Shown here: one piece after another, positions 48,400 to 62,300 of the stretch
How the letters are laid out: every line of letters starts with the position of its first letter
How positions within the stretch are numbered: the first letter of the stretch is position 1
DNA from: Atrichornis clamosus
Lineage: Eukaryota > Chordata > Aves > Passeriformes > Menuridae
Reading direction: 5' to 3'
DNA length: 64,000 nt
Assembly (NCBI GenBank): GCA_013400975.1
Contig: WBMZ01000217.1
Location: 186,001-250,000, forward strand
Position numbers and translations under genes: made by a program
Notes under the pieces: generated by a model
What the model saw: the letters and a program-made list of their open reading frames with translations, nothing else
The model's database searches: none
Told to the model about the DNA's origin: nothing

Positions 48400-51300
48400 T
48401 GACAGCAAGCGCTGCCACAGTGCTTTCGTATCACCATGGCAGTGAAATAAATGTTAGATATTTGAAAGCCTTTGATGAAAAGAAGGCAGTGTGGGGTGAA
48501 ATGTGAAGGTGCGGGTTCACATTTCAAACACGAGCGGTGGGACACTGCCACATTGGGTTTTACTACAAAAACAACTTCAACAAAGTATTCCAAGAACCAT
48601 TTGTACTCCTGTGTGCAGCCAGAGGAGGAGTCCAGTCCCACATGTAACACAGGAATTATTTGGGGGAGAAGAGGTGCCTCAACAAGAGCCAAGGAAGAAG
48701 GGGAATTCTTCCCCAAAATCTCTCAGCTCTGAGATCTTGCTACGTGACCTGAGTTAAATCACAGCTTTGGTTTTTTGTGTAAACCATTTTCCTCATAGTT
48801 TTAAGTGGGTCAGTCAAATATTTTCTGTTAAAACACTTTTTGAACTGAAATTTAGGCTTTCTAATAAATGCTGGAGAGGAGTAGAAGAGAAAAAAAGTGT
48901 AGACTTTCTACAGAAAAATATCTATTTGCATCTCAAATTGGAAATCTCTTTTGATAAGGTGTTATAGTTCAGGAATTTACCGTTGTACACAGTGAATGAA
49001 CTGGGGTCCTCGAACTGATTATATTTAACTGTGCAACAGTTTCACAATTTTTATCATGAAACCTATCCAGCCAGACTGGGAACATAAGACAACTGACCTA
49101 CAATTTCCAACAGTATCTTTCCACAGTGTTTTCAAATCAAGTTATTTAGTACACAGGCAAAACTGTTCAGTCTTTTCAGAAATGACACTTTTTCACCATA
49201 TTTTCTGTAAGAGACAATGATTTTCTATTAAAAAAAAAAAAACAAACCAAAAAAAAGGATTTGCAGATTAGTTTGTCCCACAAATGCTCAACTGAAATCC
49301 ATGAACTCCTGGTAGTAAAACTGATTAGGATTTTTAAAGGAAAGTCCTAGAGTTAGCCTATCCCAGTCCCAGCCCAGACTAAATTAATAATGTGCTTTTA
49401 ATTAATTTAATCTTCCCTTTGCTTAAGTTCAAGGATCCAGGCTAATCACCTACACAAAGTTGCTTATCAGGATGAACATTCATAATTTCAAGCATTTGAC
49501 ATTATGCTGCTGAGATCACTGTAAGGATGGGCAGAAGGATAATAAGTTACTTACACATAAAATGCAAGTTTATAAGAGGTAAGGGCCTTGAGGTTTTTTT
49601 GTTGTTTGGAGGGGAATTGTTTGCTTTTTTAATAGCTCATTCATATATAAAGTTATTAAGATATTTCAGAGGCAATATTTTCAACATTGGCAAACAAATT
49701 CCCCAGAGATCTTTGAGCCTTAAAATTCATTTTATAATGCAATACATTAGAAATGTTTGCTCTCTACTTATCAACAAACTGACTACATTTGATAAATATG
49801 GACCAAATACCTCCCTGTCTCAAAATATGAAGCAAACCTGAATACTGAAGCACGCAAATCTTGCATACATTAAAGACAAGAAACTTAAAAATAAATTTGG
49901 TTGTGGTATGTTAAACCTTTTTGCAGAACTGTGTTTAAAGTTCATCTAGGGAAAATAATTTCCCTCCCTAGGCTTGCTTTGATTTCACAAGCTTCCTGCA
50001 GCCATACCTTGAAGCACACATAATTAACATATGGAAGGGCTCAGAAGGCATTACCACATACTCTAAATATAATCAGCAATTGTGTATGATGTCACCTGAA
50101 ACTAATTGGGTCCCTTCACAGCAAGCCCACGTGTTGAGCTCGCACCACACTGGCCGTGTGTGCCCAATCTGTGCCCGTCTCCCGCCTCCTCCTTCCCCGG
50201 CTTCCAGGTGCCCCCGGGTCACCTCCCGTGCCACCCCTCCTGCCCAGGGCACACAGCCCAGGTGCTCCTGCCAGGACACCCTCTCCACCAGTGTCTGCTT
50301 CCCACGCTGCCCGCAGGAGTGAGGGCAGCTAAAATACAACACCAAATCCATCAGAGAAACGCTACACCCCCTCGAGCTGACAGTAGGACCTTTCTTCTGC
50401 TGCCCTGGTCACCTTCCCGTCTGTAACACACAAATCTCATTTTTTAGTGTTATTTTAGATCAGAGAGCAGCCTCGTTTGGGCCAGAATCCACAGACTGAA
50501 TACTTGGCTTGCTTCTGACCACTTGTGCAGATTACCTTGGACAAAACCAGCTTAATGACCATGGCACCACTCTTAGTGATTTCCTTTGCTACCAGTGCTG
50601 CTGGTATTAATAGCAGTTGCTGAGTACTTGATACTTTTAAAAAGCAATCAGCCTTATTGAGTAAATAAATATTGAGTGAGGAACCTATCTTTGGAGACTC
50701 ACTTTTTGTAAAACTTGGCCTAACTCTGGCTGCTTTTGTTTTTCAAGCTAAATGAATGGCAAGTGTTATCCCACTGTGAATATCTACACCACTGAAGGCC
50801 AGCACCAACTGATTCCATTGGCAAGCTGTGTCTGGGTTTCCCCCCTCCCTCTGTCAAATACACCAGTGCTTGAAAAATGTCCTCAAGTAATTGGAATTAC
50901 TCAGTCAAAATAGAATTGCTGTAAACTTCCCTCCATGTCGCAGATAATTAGTTCTGGGCATCTCGTCCACTCTGCCTTTGGCCATTTTCTGCAGATGCCA
51001 CCTAAAATGCCAGAAAATGTGTTTTTCAGTGAAGAATCACAGCACACAGCCATGCCAGGAGCAGTAACAAGCTTGCTGACAGCCTCACAACTCTTCTTCA
51101 TTCAAAGCAGGCCCATGTTTTCTGAGCAGAGCTTTTTCTTTTCCCACAAGTAAGTGCTGGAGAGAACACAGCCTTGATAAACAAACCCCACATCCTGTTT
51201 AACAACGTGTGGAAGAAATGTTCCCCCATCCCTAAAGCTTTTCCCTCTCATTCTCAAAAACGTTGTGCTGGTATAAATGAACAGAAGTTTTATCACACCC

Positions 51301-53600
51301 CACCAGCATTTCTTTTAGTTTCCTACCTCTTCCCATTGCAGCAGGTAGCAATAAATGGAACTCAAGAGCAGCTTTTTGCTACTTATGCATGGAAGAATAT
51401 TAATTTTTAGAGCTTTCTGGCCCAACCAGAAAAGGCTGAGCTTGACTTAAAATAAATCCCATATTACCCAGTCCAAGGTAACCTTCTTATGACAGTGGCT
51501 ATATGAGCTACATAATTTTATGTCATCACAACAATGTCTGAAAAAACACTGTAGCAATGGCTGACTTTTGTGATGTTGCATTCTGATAGAGCCCAGGTTA
51601 AAAAAAAAATAAACCACACATTTTTTCTATCATATATAAAGTATCATCTGTTTAGAAATGCCAACAAAGGTTAGGGCCCCATCCTGTAAGGTACCATATA
51701 CACAGATTTTATCCCACCCAACTTACAGTCTGAAGTTACAGAAGAGAAAGCGCATCACTGTGATATTACAGGCAAGAAAACTGAGGTCTGTGATCACCAA
51801 TTAAAATTAGCAGCTTTAAACCTGGATGATTAGGCACAATCATCTGTATCTGGACATTAATACAATCAATGGAAAACTTTGAATAAACCACCACCCTTTA
51901 TTCACCTAAAAATGGATCTAGGGTGCCACTCAAAGAAATTCAGTTCTTTTCTCCATGTAGTAAGTCGTGTCTGGGGCTGAGAGAGGGATGCTGGCCAGAT
52001 TCTGTGCTTGTGACACAAACACAAAGCCATTTCTGCTCCCTGCAGTGACTTTATTACATTTATTTGTGCTCAGACAAAGGCTCTTTATCCTTTTACCAAC
52101 AAACAGCTCTTAAAACTCCCTTGCTTTGCTGTTTACAACTTCTATTCAGCATGAGTAGATGAAAATATATGGATTTAAGAATTTAAAGCGTTGTCAGAAA
52201 GCAAATCTATATTTTGTGACACTACTCCATTCTAGAATACATTGGAAGCAACCTAATCTACCTCTCATGTCTAAATCCTAACCTGGAGACCCTCATAGTA
52301 GCCAAGGATGCTTAAAAGAGCTCCTCTAACAAAACAGTGTTTTTGTTAGACAATGACTTGGTATCATGAATGATATGTGCATCATTGTGATGTATTTCCA
52401 GTCTGATTTTTTTAAAAAAATCATTATTTAAAATTACTAAACTCTTTAAAGGGAAGGACACACACAAGATGTTGAGGAACAGCATTTGGCAACTCTGCTG
52501 GAGCCAAAGTGTTAACATCAAAACATCAAACTATTATGGGTGTAAATAACTGTAAATATTATTTCACTGAGCATAGAAAATGTGATTTACTGTTGGTTCA
52601 CATCTCAAGAAAGAAGTAGGGAATAGGAGACACTGGGAACTGTTGAGAATATTAAGGAATTCACCTCAAATGAGCAGAAGTGAAGCTCTGTCTTTCACAA
52701 CTTGCTCAGTAACACACAAAAGTCAGCCACAGATATCATCCCGTGACTATTTATAGCAGTACCTGAGAGACTGTTGTTCCCCAGGGACAGACTTGTTGAT
52801 GGAAAATGTGAAAAATTCCTCTCCCAGTCTATGTGGGAATCCAAATTCCTCAAAAACAGATCAAATAAAAAAAAATTCTCTGAGCCTCCAAAAAAAACTG
52901 CCAAACACAGACATGTAAGTTTAAAAAGCCAAATTTCAGACAAGTCTGAACTGAAAAAAAATAAATAAATAAACCAAACAAAGAACTCTGAAAATAGAAA
53001 TGCAGATCCAGTAGAAGATACCACACTAAAGACAAAGCAAAAGCAGAACCATAAAAACATAGGGAATCCTTTACTATTAAGCAATTTTCCTGAGTCTAAA
53101 CATTGCCAATCTCTAAAACAATCGAAGTCATAAAAAAAAAAAAGGTGAAGAAACAACAGAAAGAAAATTAGGCGACTCTTAAAAAGAGTATCCAGATCTG
53201 TTTTCTCTAGTAAATCATTTCTTATGTGATGGGAAGGCATAAGGGAGAGCTGGCAGAATGTTCTCATGGAATATTGTCAAAACCGTTCTACTAATAATGT
53301 TTATGACATACAATTAGTCATGAAGTCAAGGATACACACAATATATAGTCCCAAACCACAACATACTGTCTGGAACAAAATGTCAGATGGAGAGATTGGT
53401 AAGATTCAGGGCTGCCTTTAGAGACTCATCTTGGCAACCCTGAACACGACTGGCAAGAGGGAAACACAGAAGGAAGGCCTCTATTGTTCTACTTTATTGA
53501 ACTTTTAGCACTGATGCTTGAAACGTCTCAGAAGAGGCTCACAAGAATAGCAAGAGGAAAGGAAAAAGGCCCAGTTCATTGCAGCTGAAGGATTTTTCCT
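48400..53600. other. Long stretch without recognisable genes
   Basis: AT-rich with A-rich tracts at about 49,230-49,258 and 52,948-52,976. A GC-richer patch at 50,105-50,330 has no supported exon. A plus-strand acceptor with the tandem form GCAGCAG lies at 51,343-51,349 (see findings). Confidence 0.5.
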
Positions 53601-53959
53601 TAAAAGGCAGAAGGAGGTATTAGAGAATGGGGTGGTGTTGCCACCAAAGAGATGAAAAAAAAGTGACAAACTTCGGAGCCAAAGCAGCAAAAATTAAGGC
53701 GGAACCTGAGGAGTCGTCGTTTAAACTCGATATTAAGTTTGGAAGGAAATCCTCCAGCTTGTTGAGGGACACGGAGCTTGGCACAGACAGACTGGGATCA
53801 ATTTCCACAAAAACTGAACCCACAAAAAGTTTCTGAACAACTCTGTAACAACACTCCCCTGCCTCATCTTACTGCTACAGCTGTCCAGCACAGAGCACTC
53901 ACTGAAATCTTGGCAGACTGCTTTTTTTGGGAGCCACAGACTCAGAAACAGACTCAGAA

Positions 53960-54420
53960 ATTCTCTTTTCTTTCTTTTTTTTTTTTTTCATAATTTTTGT
54001 TATTTTGGAAGCAAAAGTCAAGTTTCAAGGAAACAGCCTGAAACGGGGAGAAAAGACAACACAGCTTCCAAAGAAACTGTATCAACAACCTTTCTGTTTC
54101 ATATATTTGGACAAATTTCATGGAGAGCTGGAGCAGAAAGGTATTCTTCAAAAGCCTTAACCTAATTCTCTTCAAATTTGGTCAAAAAGGTTCTTTAATT
54201 GAATTACATTCAAACAAAAAAATAAATAAAGGAAAAAAAGGAAAAAAAGGAAATAGGAAAACGCCCCAGAAACTCAATTACCACCACCACCACCCATTTC
54301 CAAGTCAGATATCTAAGCTGCATGTTTAGTTTTTCACTTTGCATTACAGTGGTATTTACACCAACAAAGCCAAAATCAACAGTGGTTGTTGTTGTTGTTG
54401 GTTTTTTTTTTTTTCTCCTC
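53960..54420. repeat. Cluster of simple repeats
   Basis: A T tract at about 53,976-53,990, an AAAGGAAA-type tract at 54,217-54,257, a CCA repeat at 54,280-54,294, and a GTT repeat followed by a T tract at 54,384-54,414. No interspersed element is recognised. Confidence 0.85.
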
Positions 54421-54429
54421 TTCCTCCCT

Positions 54430-56930
54430 CCCCTAAAAAAAGGGACTGGTCAAAGTCTGAAATACCTTGTAAATAATTCCTCCAAAGGCAAAAAGAAAGG
54501 GATGAGGGGCACGGGAGAAAATGGAGCAGCCATTTCAAGTGAAAACCAAGAAGACAGGACTGAAGCACGGCCAGAACTCCGGATGCAAACAGTGACTGTG
54601 CAAAGAGCTCCAACTCCAGAGCCACAAGCTCATGTCCAGGAGCACCCCACAGGCACAGGTCAGGGAAGGTCGTGCTGCTCCCAAGGGGCAGCAGTGGATG
54701 GCACAGATCTAAGGCAGCTCAGCACAGCAGGATCATGTCACCACGGGACGAGGATTCAGGATATAGCTATGTTGTCTTATCTCCCAAGTCTCATTGCTGG
54801 CTGACAGGGCTGCCCTTCAGGGTCTCCAAAGACGCAACTCCCAGGCTTCTTTGATTTGCAAAACTGTAAAAGCATGCTCTAATCTCAGCTTGTTTAAAAA
54901 ATAAGCATATTTCTATCCCCAGTCTATCCTCTATCTTTGAAAATAATCTTGACAACACATACTGCCTGATAGAGTTGAAAGTGTCATAAATGTTTTTTTA
55001 CAACCGAGTTATTTTCACAGTCAGGACAAACAACTCCTCAGAGCTGACCTCAGAGCTCTCTCCCAAGTTTTTTAAAGGATCTCTGTCCGTTTCAGCTGTG
55101 AAGAACAGCGCTGCCCTGGCTGCCAGGGCCAACTGCAATTGCTCACAGCTGTAACAACTGCAGTGTGCAAGCAAACCACTAATTCCAGGCCAGGGCTGTG
55201 GACTGAAAGCAGGGCATAGAGGGGACCCTGAAGGAGTCCCATTCCTCTGAAAAAAGTACTAATAACTTAACTAGGCCCAGCAGGAGCCAAAGAAAAGAAG
55301 GCACTGTTCACAACTCCTGCTGCTGCTGCTTTCCCTGTCTCCAAATCATGGGCAAAGCCCTCACATCCTGCAGAAAACAGCATTCCTGTCTGGAGCATCC
55401 ACAAGGAACCTGTATGGTCAGCTACGCTGGAACTCAGCAACAACTTCTGTTTAAAATTGTGGGTGCAGGTAGACTGAAAAGTAAAATCATCTCTCACAAA
55501 ATCTCCTTTATCTCATCAGCTTTTTGGCTAATCAGCATTCAAGCACTGGCATTGCTGCTTCCCAGAGTTCCAGTCCTTCACACCACTATGGGAAGCAATG
55601 AGCAAAAGGATTATTTCCAAGGCAGATAATGACAAAAAACCCTGATATCAAATGCCCTAAAGAACTGAAGAGCAAAGCACACACAGAGGAACCAAAAAAG
55701 AGGGTGACTGGATGTCCAGCAAGTGCTTCAATTTTCCACTTTTCAAAGCTGAGCTTTCAAAAGTGACCCTGCCCCAGCTTATGTGGATCTACCCAAATCC
55801 AGACAATTTCCTGAAGGAACATCAACTATGATTGCCTTTTCCTTGTTTCTGCATGTTAACACCACCTGGATGGGCAGATTTATGTGCGAAGCAGGTTGAT
55901 TTTTTAAGTGCAGACCCACCTTGCTCTTACAGGGGTGTGCCATATAGAGCAGCCCTGACTTTCAGCACCAGCACACACACTGAGGGAACAGATCACGTGT
56001 GACGTGGCACAAATTATGAGAATATCTGAAAAAACCACCTCAGGCAGGCATTTCTCTGCAGGATGGGAGGTTGATTGCCCTCCATGATATCTTGCAGCTA
56101 CTGCAGCCATAGGGTTCTTCCAGAGAGTGATTTTACTAACACACCAAACCCCTTCCATTCACCCCTGAACACTAGGACAGAAAAACAATCCTCTGAATCA
56201 ACCAGCACACCCACACCCCACCGACACAGAGAACTTAACTCTCTACCTTCAAGTAGCAAATCATTTGTTCTATAACCCAAGCTCCACACTTGCATTGCTT
56301 ACAGTAAATCAGTTTTAATATTTACCTCCCTGACCACTGTGATTACGTTATCCCTGCATGCTCTTATCTGCAGTGACAGTCTGCCAGTGCCCTTTTTGTC
56401 TGTAGCTCCTATTCTTATTTTATTTGGGAGCACTGAAGAGCTGCAGTAACAGGTCCACAATAAGCCAGACCCAGTGAAAAACAATAAAAACAGCCTCTGT
56501 CCTAAAGATTTCCCAGGTCAAAGGATTACGTGCTAATCCTTTCTTTGGGTTTAATTCCTGCCATTGATGAACCCTACTTATTTTATCCTTTTCAGACATT
56601 CAAGTTTTTGTGTCTTTCACTATACTTCTATTTTTCTCTAGAAATGTACCGTTTGTGAATTGACCATACAGAGGCCCTGTGTCTCCTCTCTTAAATCCCT
56701 CAGAAATATTTAAAATTCAGTTCTCTAAGCCATGTGGCTGGAATAGGATGAGACTAGAGGTCCCTTTAGCTCAGTAATTGGTAACAGAAATCAAAGTGCA
56801 CTCCTCATGAAGAATGGAAACCCTTCAGCTCATGGTTTCAATTTTTCCCCAGATATTATTGTTACTTTTTTACTTGTCAGTGAATGCCAATCATGACTGT
56901 GTTTGCACACTTTCATGGGATTCTCAAGAA
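54430..56930. other. Stretch without recognisable genes
   Basis: Unique sequence. The 160-codon open frame at 54,322-54,804 begins in simple repeat and shows no motif. Confidence 0.5.
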
Positions 56931-56935
56931 GGAAT

Positions 56936-57258
56936 GAGCAAGATGGAGAGGGATGTTTTCCAGGAGAGGGGATGACAGGGAATGGCTTTAAACTGACAGG
57001 GAATAGGGTTAGATTGGATATCAGGAAGAAATTATTCCCTGTGAGGGAGGTGAGGCCCTGGCACAGGTTGCCCAGAGAAGCTGTGGCTGCCCCATCCCTG
57101 GCAGTGTCCAAGGCCAGGTTGGATGGGGCCTGGAGCAACGTGGGATAGGGGAAGGTGTCCCTGCCCATGGCAGGGGGCTGGAATGAGATGATCTTCAAGG
57201 TCCTTTTCAACCCAAACCCTTCTGTGATTCTATGATTCATTCTATAATTCTGTGAACT
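56936..57258 (+). mobile_element. CR1 LINE 3' end, 5'-truncated
   Basis: Sense-oriented CR1 tail. It shows the GGAAGAAATT-type block, GTTGCCCAGAGAAGCTGTGG, CAAGGCCAGGTTGGATGGG, GATGATCTTCAAGGTC-type wording, CAACCCAAACCC, and a terminus of degenerate ATTCTATG units (about 57,222-57,257). Only about 320 bases remain, without coding capacity. Its tail is intact and not duplicated, unlike the copy at 24.8 kb. Confidence 0.97.
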
Positions 57259-57259
57259 T

Positions 57260-60200
57260 CTGAAACAGCACAGGACTTTTATTGGATCTGCAGTCCAGCA
57301 ACAACTCATTTGCTATAAAATGAACCAAGGAACCATTGTTCTGAAAGACATTCTCTGGTAAGGTATGTGAAGGCACCAATTAGTTTGCAATTGCCAGCAG
57401 AGCAAAATACCAGAACTGTCTGATTAACGATAGAGAAATTTCAGCCTTACTTTCTTTGGATTCTCAGAATTCAATATGTACAACAATTATGATGTACAAA
57501 AGAAAAGGAAGCCATCTCCCACGCAGCACACGGGGTCACAGCTCTTCTATTTCAAGTGGTTCTGTTCCAGGGAATCCTCAAAGATCCTTGATGACTCAGT
57601 CTTTAAGAGTGTCTGAAAAATTCCTGCTAATTAAAAGAAACATGCACAGGTACTGAAATATCTTGGGGTGGCATCGCAGAAGGGATCCACACAAAGTGAG
57701 GGGCTGTCTTCTCAGCTCTTGTTTGTTAGTTACTTGCATTATTATGCTCTTATCCACCTGGCTGACTAATTAATCCATGAAGAAGGGAGGAAAAAACTTC
57801 ACAGACCAGCCAAGGGTTTGGGGTTTTAAAGATGTTCTTAAGGTATGAGCAAGCTTTCCAAGTGGTTCAGGGATGGTGAATTAGAAGGTTGTTAGATGAG
57901 TTTTCCCTCAGGAACACTGAGTCACTGAAGAAGGTTAAGTGATGGGATTAGAACAGAAAAGCAGGCACTTCACACCTTTCAGGTACACAAAGAACAACCA
58001 GGATGAAAAGTACGGAACGTGGCTTGACGTCATCGTCCAACATTTGAAACAGCAAAGAGCGTAAAACGCTGGGAATCATGGAAGTGCCCACAGGCCCTCG
58101 GCTTCTTTGAAACCATCAGGAATGAAAGACAAACCTCTGTACTTTAAACGAGCCTCCACCAACAGGTCCAAACACAGATGATGACTAACTTCCTCCTGTG
58201 AAAAGAACCTTAAAAAGAAATTAAAAAAAAAAAAAAAAAAGAGAGGGAAAACAGCCAAAGGGCTTGCAAGGATTCTAAGCTGTGTAGATTTATCTGACCT
58301 TTATAAAAGCAAAGATCAATAGATCTGACAGAACTTCATGAAAATGAAGACGAAATCTTCCTCAGATCTCAACAACAGTAGAATGGAAAAAATAGTGCAA
58401 AATCATCCCAGAGCTGTCAGCAAACCTCCTACCTGTGGGAAGCCTCATCCGAAGCACAGGAGGCCTTTTGTGGTTCTGCCACATTAAATCTGTGAATCTT
58501 AGTGGCTGGTGATGTGTTTAGCATCACACTAAAATATGCTCCTTGTCACAAGTTTTCTGTTTCTTTGGGTTGGTTTTCTGAGGAGTCCTGACACAGAAGC
58601 CCTGCAGAACTTGCCTGAGAGCACGTTATGATGTAAAAAGGATCACACACACCATTGATGAAGACAGTCTCAGACAGATGTCCTCAATTGTTACATTGAT
58701 CACTCAGAGGATTTCAAAATGATAAAATCGGGATGGCATCCATAAAAATTCATTGCATGTGTTGGAGTGCCAGCTGTGTTTAGCGTGAGCTAGAGACACA
58801 CAAGGCAGGGAGATGACTTGACTGGAGCTCTAGGTAGTCTAGCAGTCTTTCAGGAGTGACACAGGTAGATTTTTCTAATGAAAACCTTATCACCTAATCC
58901 ACCACTAACATTTTAAAAAATCCAGGATAAACACTTCCATACCAAATGCCCCAAGGATGTCTTTTCCCCACAGAATGCATCAAGGGTGGATCTCCTTGAT
59001 TGCCTCAAGCACTGCAGTCAGGCACAGGAGCAAAAAAACATGTTAAAAAAAGCTTTTGCAGGAGCTTGATGTCTTCCATCTGCTTTTTTTGGACATAGCC
59101 AGGGTCTATACAGGTGTATGCCAGATGGGCATGGTTACACTGCCTGTGTTGACAAGCACACGATTTCCAAGAGTTTTCTTATTTTTCTTGGACAACCTTC
59201 TAGAGAATGCCTAAGATTTCTGCCATGTACCTCATTAAATTCTGGAAAATTTTAAACTTGCCTGTAGAAGCCAGGAGAAGATGAGATTATTGCAGCTGGG
59301 ACTGGATGTTGATCTGCTGGAGTTTGAGGTTTTTCTCCATTCTGTCAGATAGCTGGGGTTGGAGAAACAGAGTTGTATGAGAAGATTTAATGCACCCTTT
59401 GAAAGTGAAGAGCTGTTCTTTGGAAGCCGTGGGCAAAGTTGGATTTGTGAGCTAACAAGGAGTGGTGCAGCTGAGAGTGAGAGGAGAGGGCAGCCCAGCC
59501 AGGACCATCAACACCAGAAACTGCATGAGGGAAAGCACAGGAAGTGAGACAAGTTCCCATGGAGTTCTTGCTGCAACCTCTGGGCTCTTTTCTGGAAGCT
59601 GAGCTCCAGGGAGAGAAGATTCTGGCAAAAGGAAAGCCAAAAGACGCATCCACAAGCAAGAGAGGAATAATTTTTTTTTTGTAATGTGTTGGGACCACCA
59701 CCCTGAGGTCAATTCTCCACGATTCAAAAGCACTGTTGTCCCAGTTCTGCACTGCCTTGCTGGTTTATTTCTAGGCACCTCCAGACACATAAATGGAGTG
59801 CAAGGTATTAATTCAACATTCCTCATCCTTCTTGGTCTAGGTTTGGTGACAGATTTCAGAAGTAACACCCAAACCAGCCTTTGCAGCTGGCTCGGTTTCC
59901 CAGATTTGTTTGGGAGTTCCTTGTCTATCATATTCTATAAAAATATATAAAAATAGATGTAGAGGCAAACAATTAGAATGAAAAAATAAAACCTGAGAGC
60001 CCTGGTACCAGCACTGAGATTGATTTACTCTAGAGGAAAGTACTATAGGAAGGAAGGCACCATATGTGCTGTCTGGATCACCAAAACAAGGAACCTAGAC
60101 AAGAGCTTATTCCTTTTAGCAGGACATGAGCCTATTCTTGCAGAGAACCTTCTGTCTCTTTCCATACCTGGCAGAAACAACCCATGTCTGTATGCTCCAA

Positions 60201-62180
60201 ACTGGCATTGTCCCAGATGTAGAATGAACACCATTTGCATTTTGCATCTGTGCTTATCAGTCATAACTAAAAAGAACTGAGGCCTCACTGGCAGAAGTGA
60301 GCCTCACTAGCCTGCAAAATGAAGTTTTCTAAAAAGTTTTCTTCAGATTTTCTATTCTCAAATACTCTATTTTCAAATTTTCTAGCAAAATGTCATCCCT
60401 GTCCCTCAGCAGGGCACTGAGAATGTTCAAAGATGAGCAGCATTGTTCTCTACATCAAACAGGTGGTTTATTTAAACCACAGAGAAAAAGCTTCTACTGA
60501 CACATTTAATCTTCAGTTCCTAGGAAATCAGGGGTGCATGGAACAGAATCTAGTTCTCATTGAAGTCTTGTGTATATATTTTAAAAGACATGCCAAGAAT
60601 CTCTGTAAATGCAGATAACTAAGCCAACTTTGAAATTCAGTGTATTAGATATTAATATCCATAAAGAAGTATTCACCAAATTGGTTCATGCTGAGCCTTC
60701 CTTCTTGTGTCTTAGGAAGCAATTCTCCCACTTTTTGAAGAGCACCTCTGGATGGATTCCAGGTTTCTGGTCTCTTTTGCTTAATTTGGCAATTACTCAG
60801 TTACTTAAGCCTTCAAGAAGACATTCTTTCTCAAAACAACATCCAAAGTTTTCCAACCTCTTCTCTTAAACACTTCTTCCAACCTAAGGGGCTGTTGACA
60901 GGTACTGAGTCCTTGTATTTCTCAGAAATTTATTGTAGCAATTCACAGTTTCTTGGTCTCCTTCTGCCCTTTTAAAAGACCTACAACTTTCAAATGTATT
61001 TATTAAAACGGAACACTGAAGACTCAGTGATTCACTTTAAACTGCAGATTTCCCAAAAACAAATCTTAAGCTGCCAAATCCAGCCCTACCTTCGCCAGCT
61101 TCTGACGTTTTCATGAGGATATGACTGCCAAGATATGTAAATTGAGTCATTTTATTCTGTCTTTGTCTCTGAGAGTTCAGATTCTGATTTCTCATTAAAT
61201 TTATTTGTAGGGCTCTTCTCTGGAAATTAAAAAATTTTAAAAAGATGACCAACTCCCTTTTTTTTTTTTAGATGGTTCCCTTGTGTTTACTTGTTCCTGA
61301 CTGAACTGTCACATCAAAGAGATCCATAAACTGCATGCAATTATTCTAGTATCTCCTTATCAAAGCACATAATGACTCAGTGTATGCCTGTGAGCTTCCT
61401 CATAATGAAGTCAATAACAGGGCTGCTTGCTGGAGGTGAGAGAATGCGTTCAAGCTGGATGCTGACACCTTCAGTGGATCCATTGTTGAAGTTGATAATT
61501 AAGACTAGAATCAGGCCTTTGTGCTGTTTTTCTTGGCACATCCCACTGTACAGCATTCCTCAGTGGAAAAGGGTAGAAGTTTCTAAAGAAAACCTGTGAG
61601 TGTAGGACTGGCTTTCCTCTCCCCTCTGTTTGATGGCTGCTTTGATGCCTGTACAAGGATTCTGACAGAAGGAATTTATGCAATTTACGCTCTTCCAGCC
61701 TGAAACTTTGCCTTCATAACTTGAGTCTTCTTTGGAAGGCTGGGTAACATCACACAAGTATTTGCCATGGTTCTCTTTGGTTTGTAGGTGGTAATGTCTA
61801 TTTAACCACACACTTTTCCTGGTCGCTGCCTTTCAAGTGAGTAATTTCATCACTTATTTTTTCACTAGATGCTTCTGTCCTTCACAGTTACCTGGTCTTC
61901 AGCTACAGCTCTCTCACATTTCAAAGCTCCGTGTCTCCTGTCGTGATGTGGGACTCCACCACTTCCTTCCTCAGTGTCCCGGACAAATAACACACAGGCA
62001 GCAGCACCTGAGTGCACGGCTTCCCACTGCTTGTCACTTCTCTGCATCTAAACCTTTCCTTGCTCACCCTCGGCAAACATTCCAACCGGAGCAGCCGCTG
62101 CAGCGGGGATTTTTCCGGAGCTGTGACAGGAATATCACTGTGTTCAGCAGCAGTTTCAACGCCAGCTGTGGTTTGTCCCA
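57260..62180. other. Long stretch without recognisable genes
   Basis: Unique sequence with an A tract at 58,223-58,240. Frames at 59,387-59,931 are open on the minus strand but have no splice support. A CTG/GTAAGG plus-strand donor at about 57,357 has no good acceptor. Confidence 0.5.
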
Positions 62181-62190
62181 CCTGGCTCAC

Positions 62191-62300
62191 CTTTCAGGGG
62201 GTGTTATTGTACCAGCACAAAGTCGCAGCGATGTCACTGGAACGGCACCACCCCCAGGGACCCAGCCAGGGGCTTTGCCTTGCCGCAGCAGCAGTTGTTG
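62191..62300 (-). other. Possible minus-strand first exon in a CpG-richer patch
   Basis: Minus strand: a strong donor GAAAG/GTGAGC lies at 62,191/62,190. About 130 bases upstream a CATAAAAG motif (near 62,318-62,311) resembles a TATA box, and the patch 61,920-62,350 has more CG dinucleotides than its surroundings. Transcription starting near 62,290 and spliced at 62,191 would fit. The start is a guess, and coding content is uncertain. Confidence 0.2.

Noticed and set aside
50105..50330. GC-rich patch with open frames on both strands
   Set aside because: Rich in C-runs but with only a modest number of CG dinucleotides. No exon with two good splice sites, and frames are open on both strands alike.
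52695..53267. 190-codon minus-strand open frame rich in Phe and Leu
   Set aside because: It is the reverse reading of A-rich low-complexity DNA; the hydrophobic runs come from poly-A and AAG/AAA tracts.
56830..57309. 159-codon minus-strand open frame
   Set aside because: Mostly the reverse complement of the CR1 tail.
59452..59931. 159-codon minus-strand open frame
   Set aside because: A second minus frame is open in the same place, no splice pair fits, and no motif is seen.
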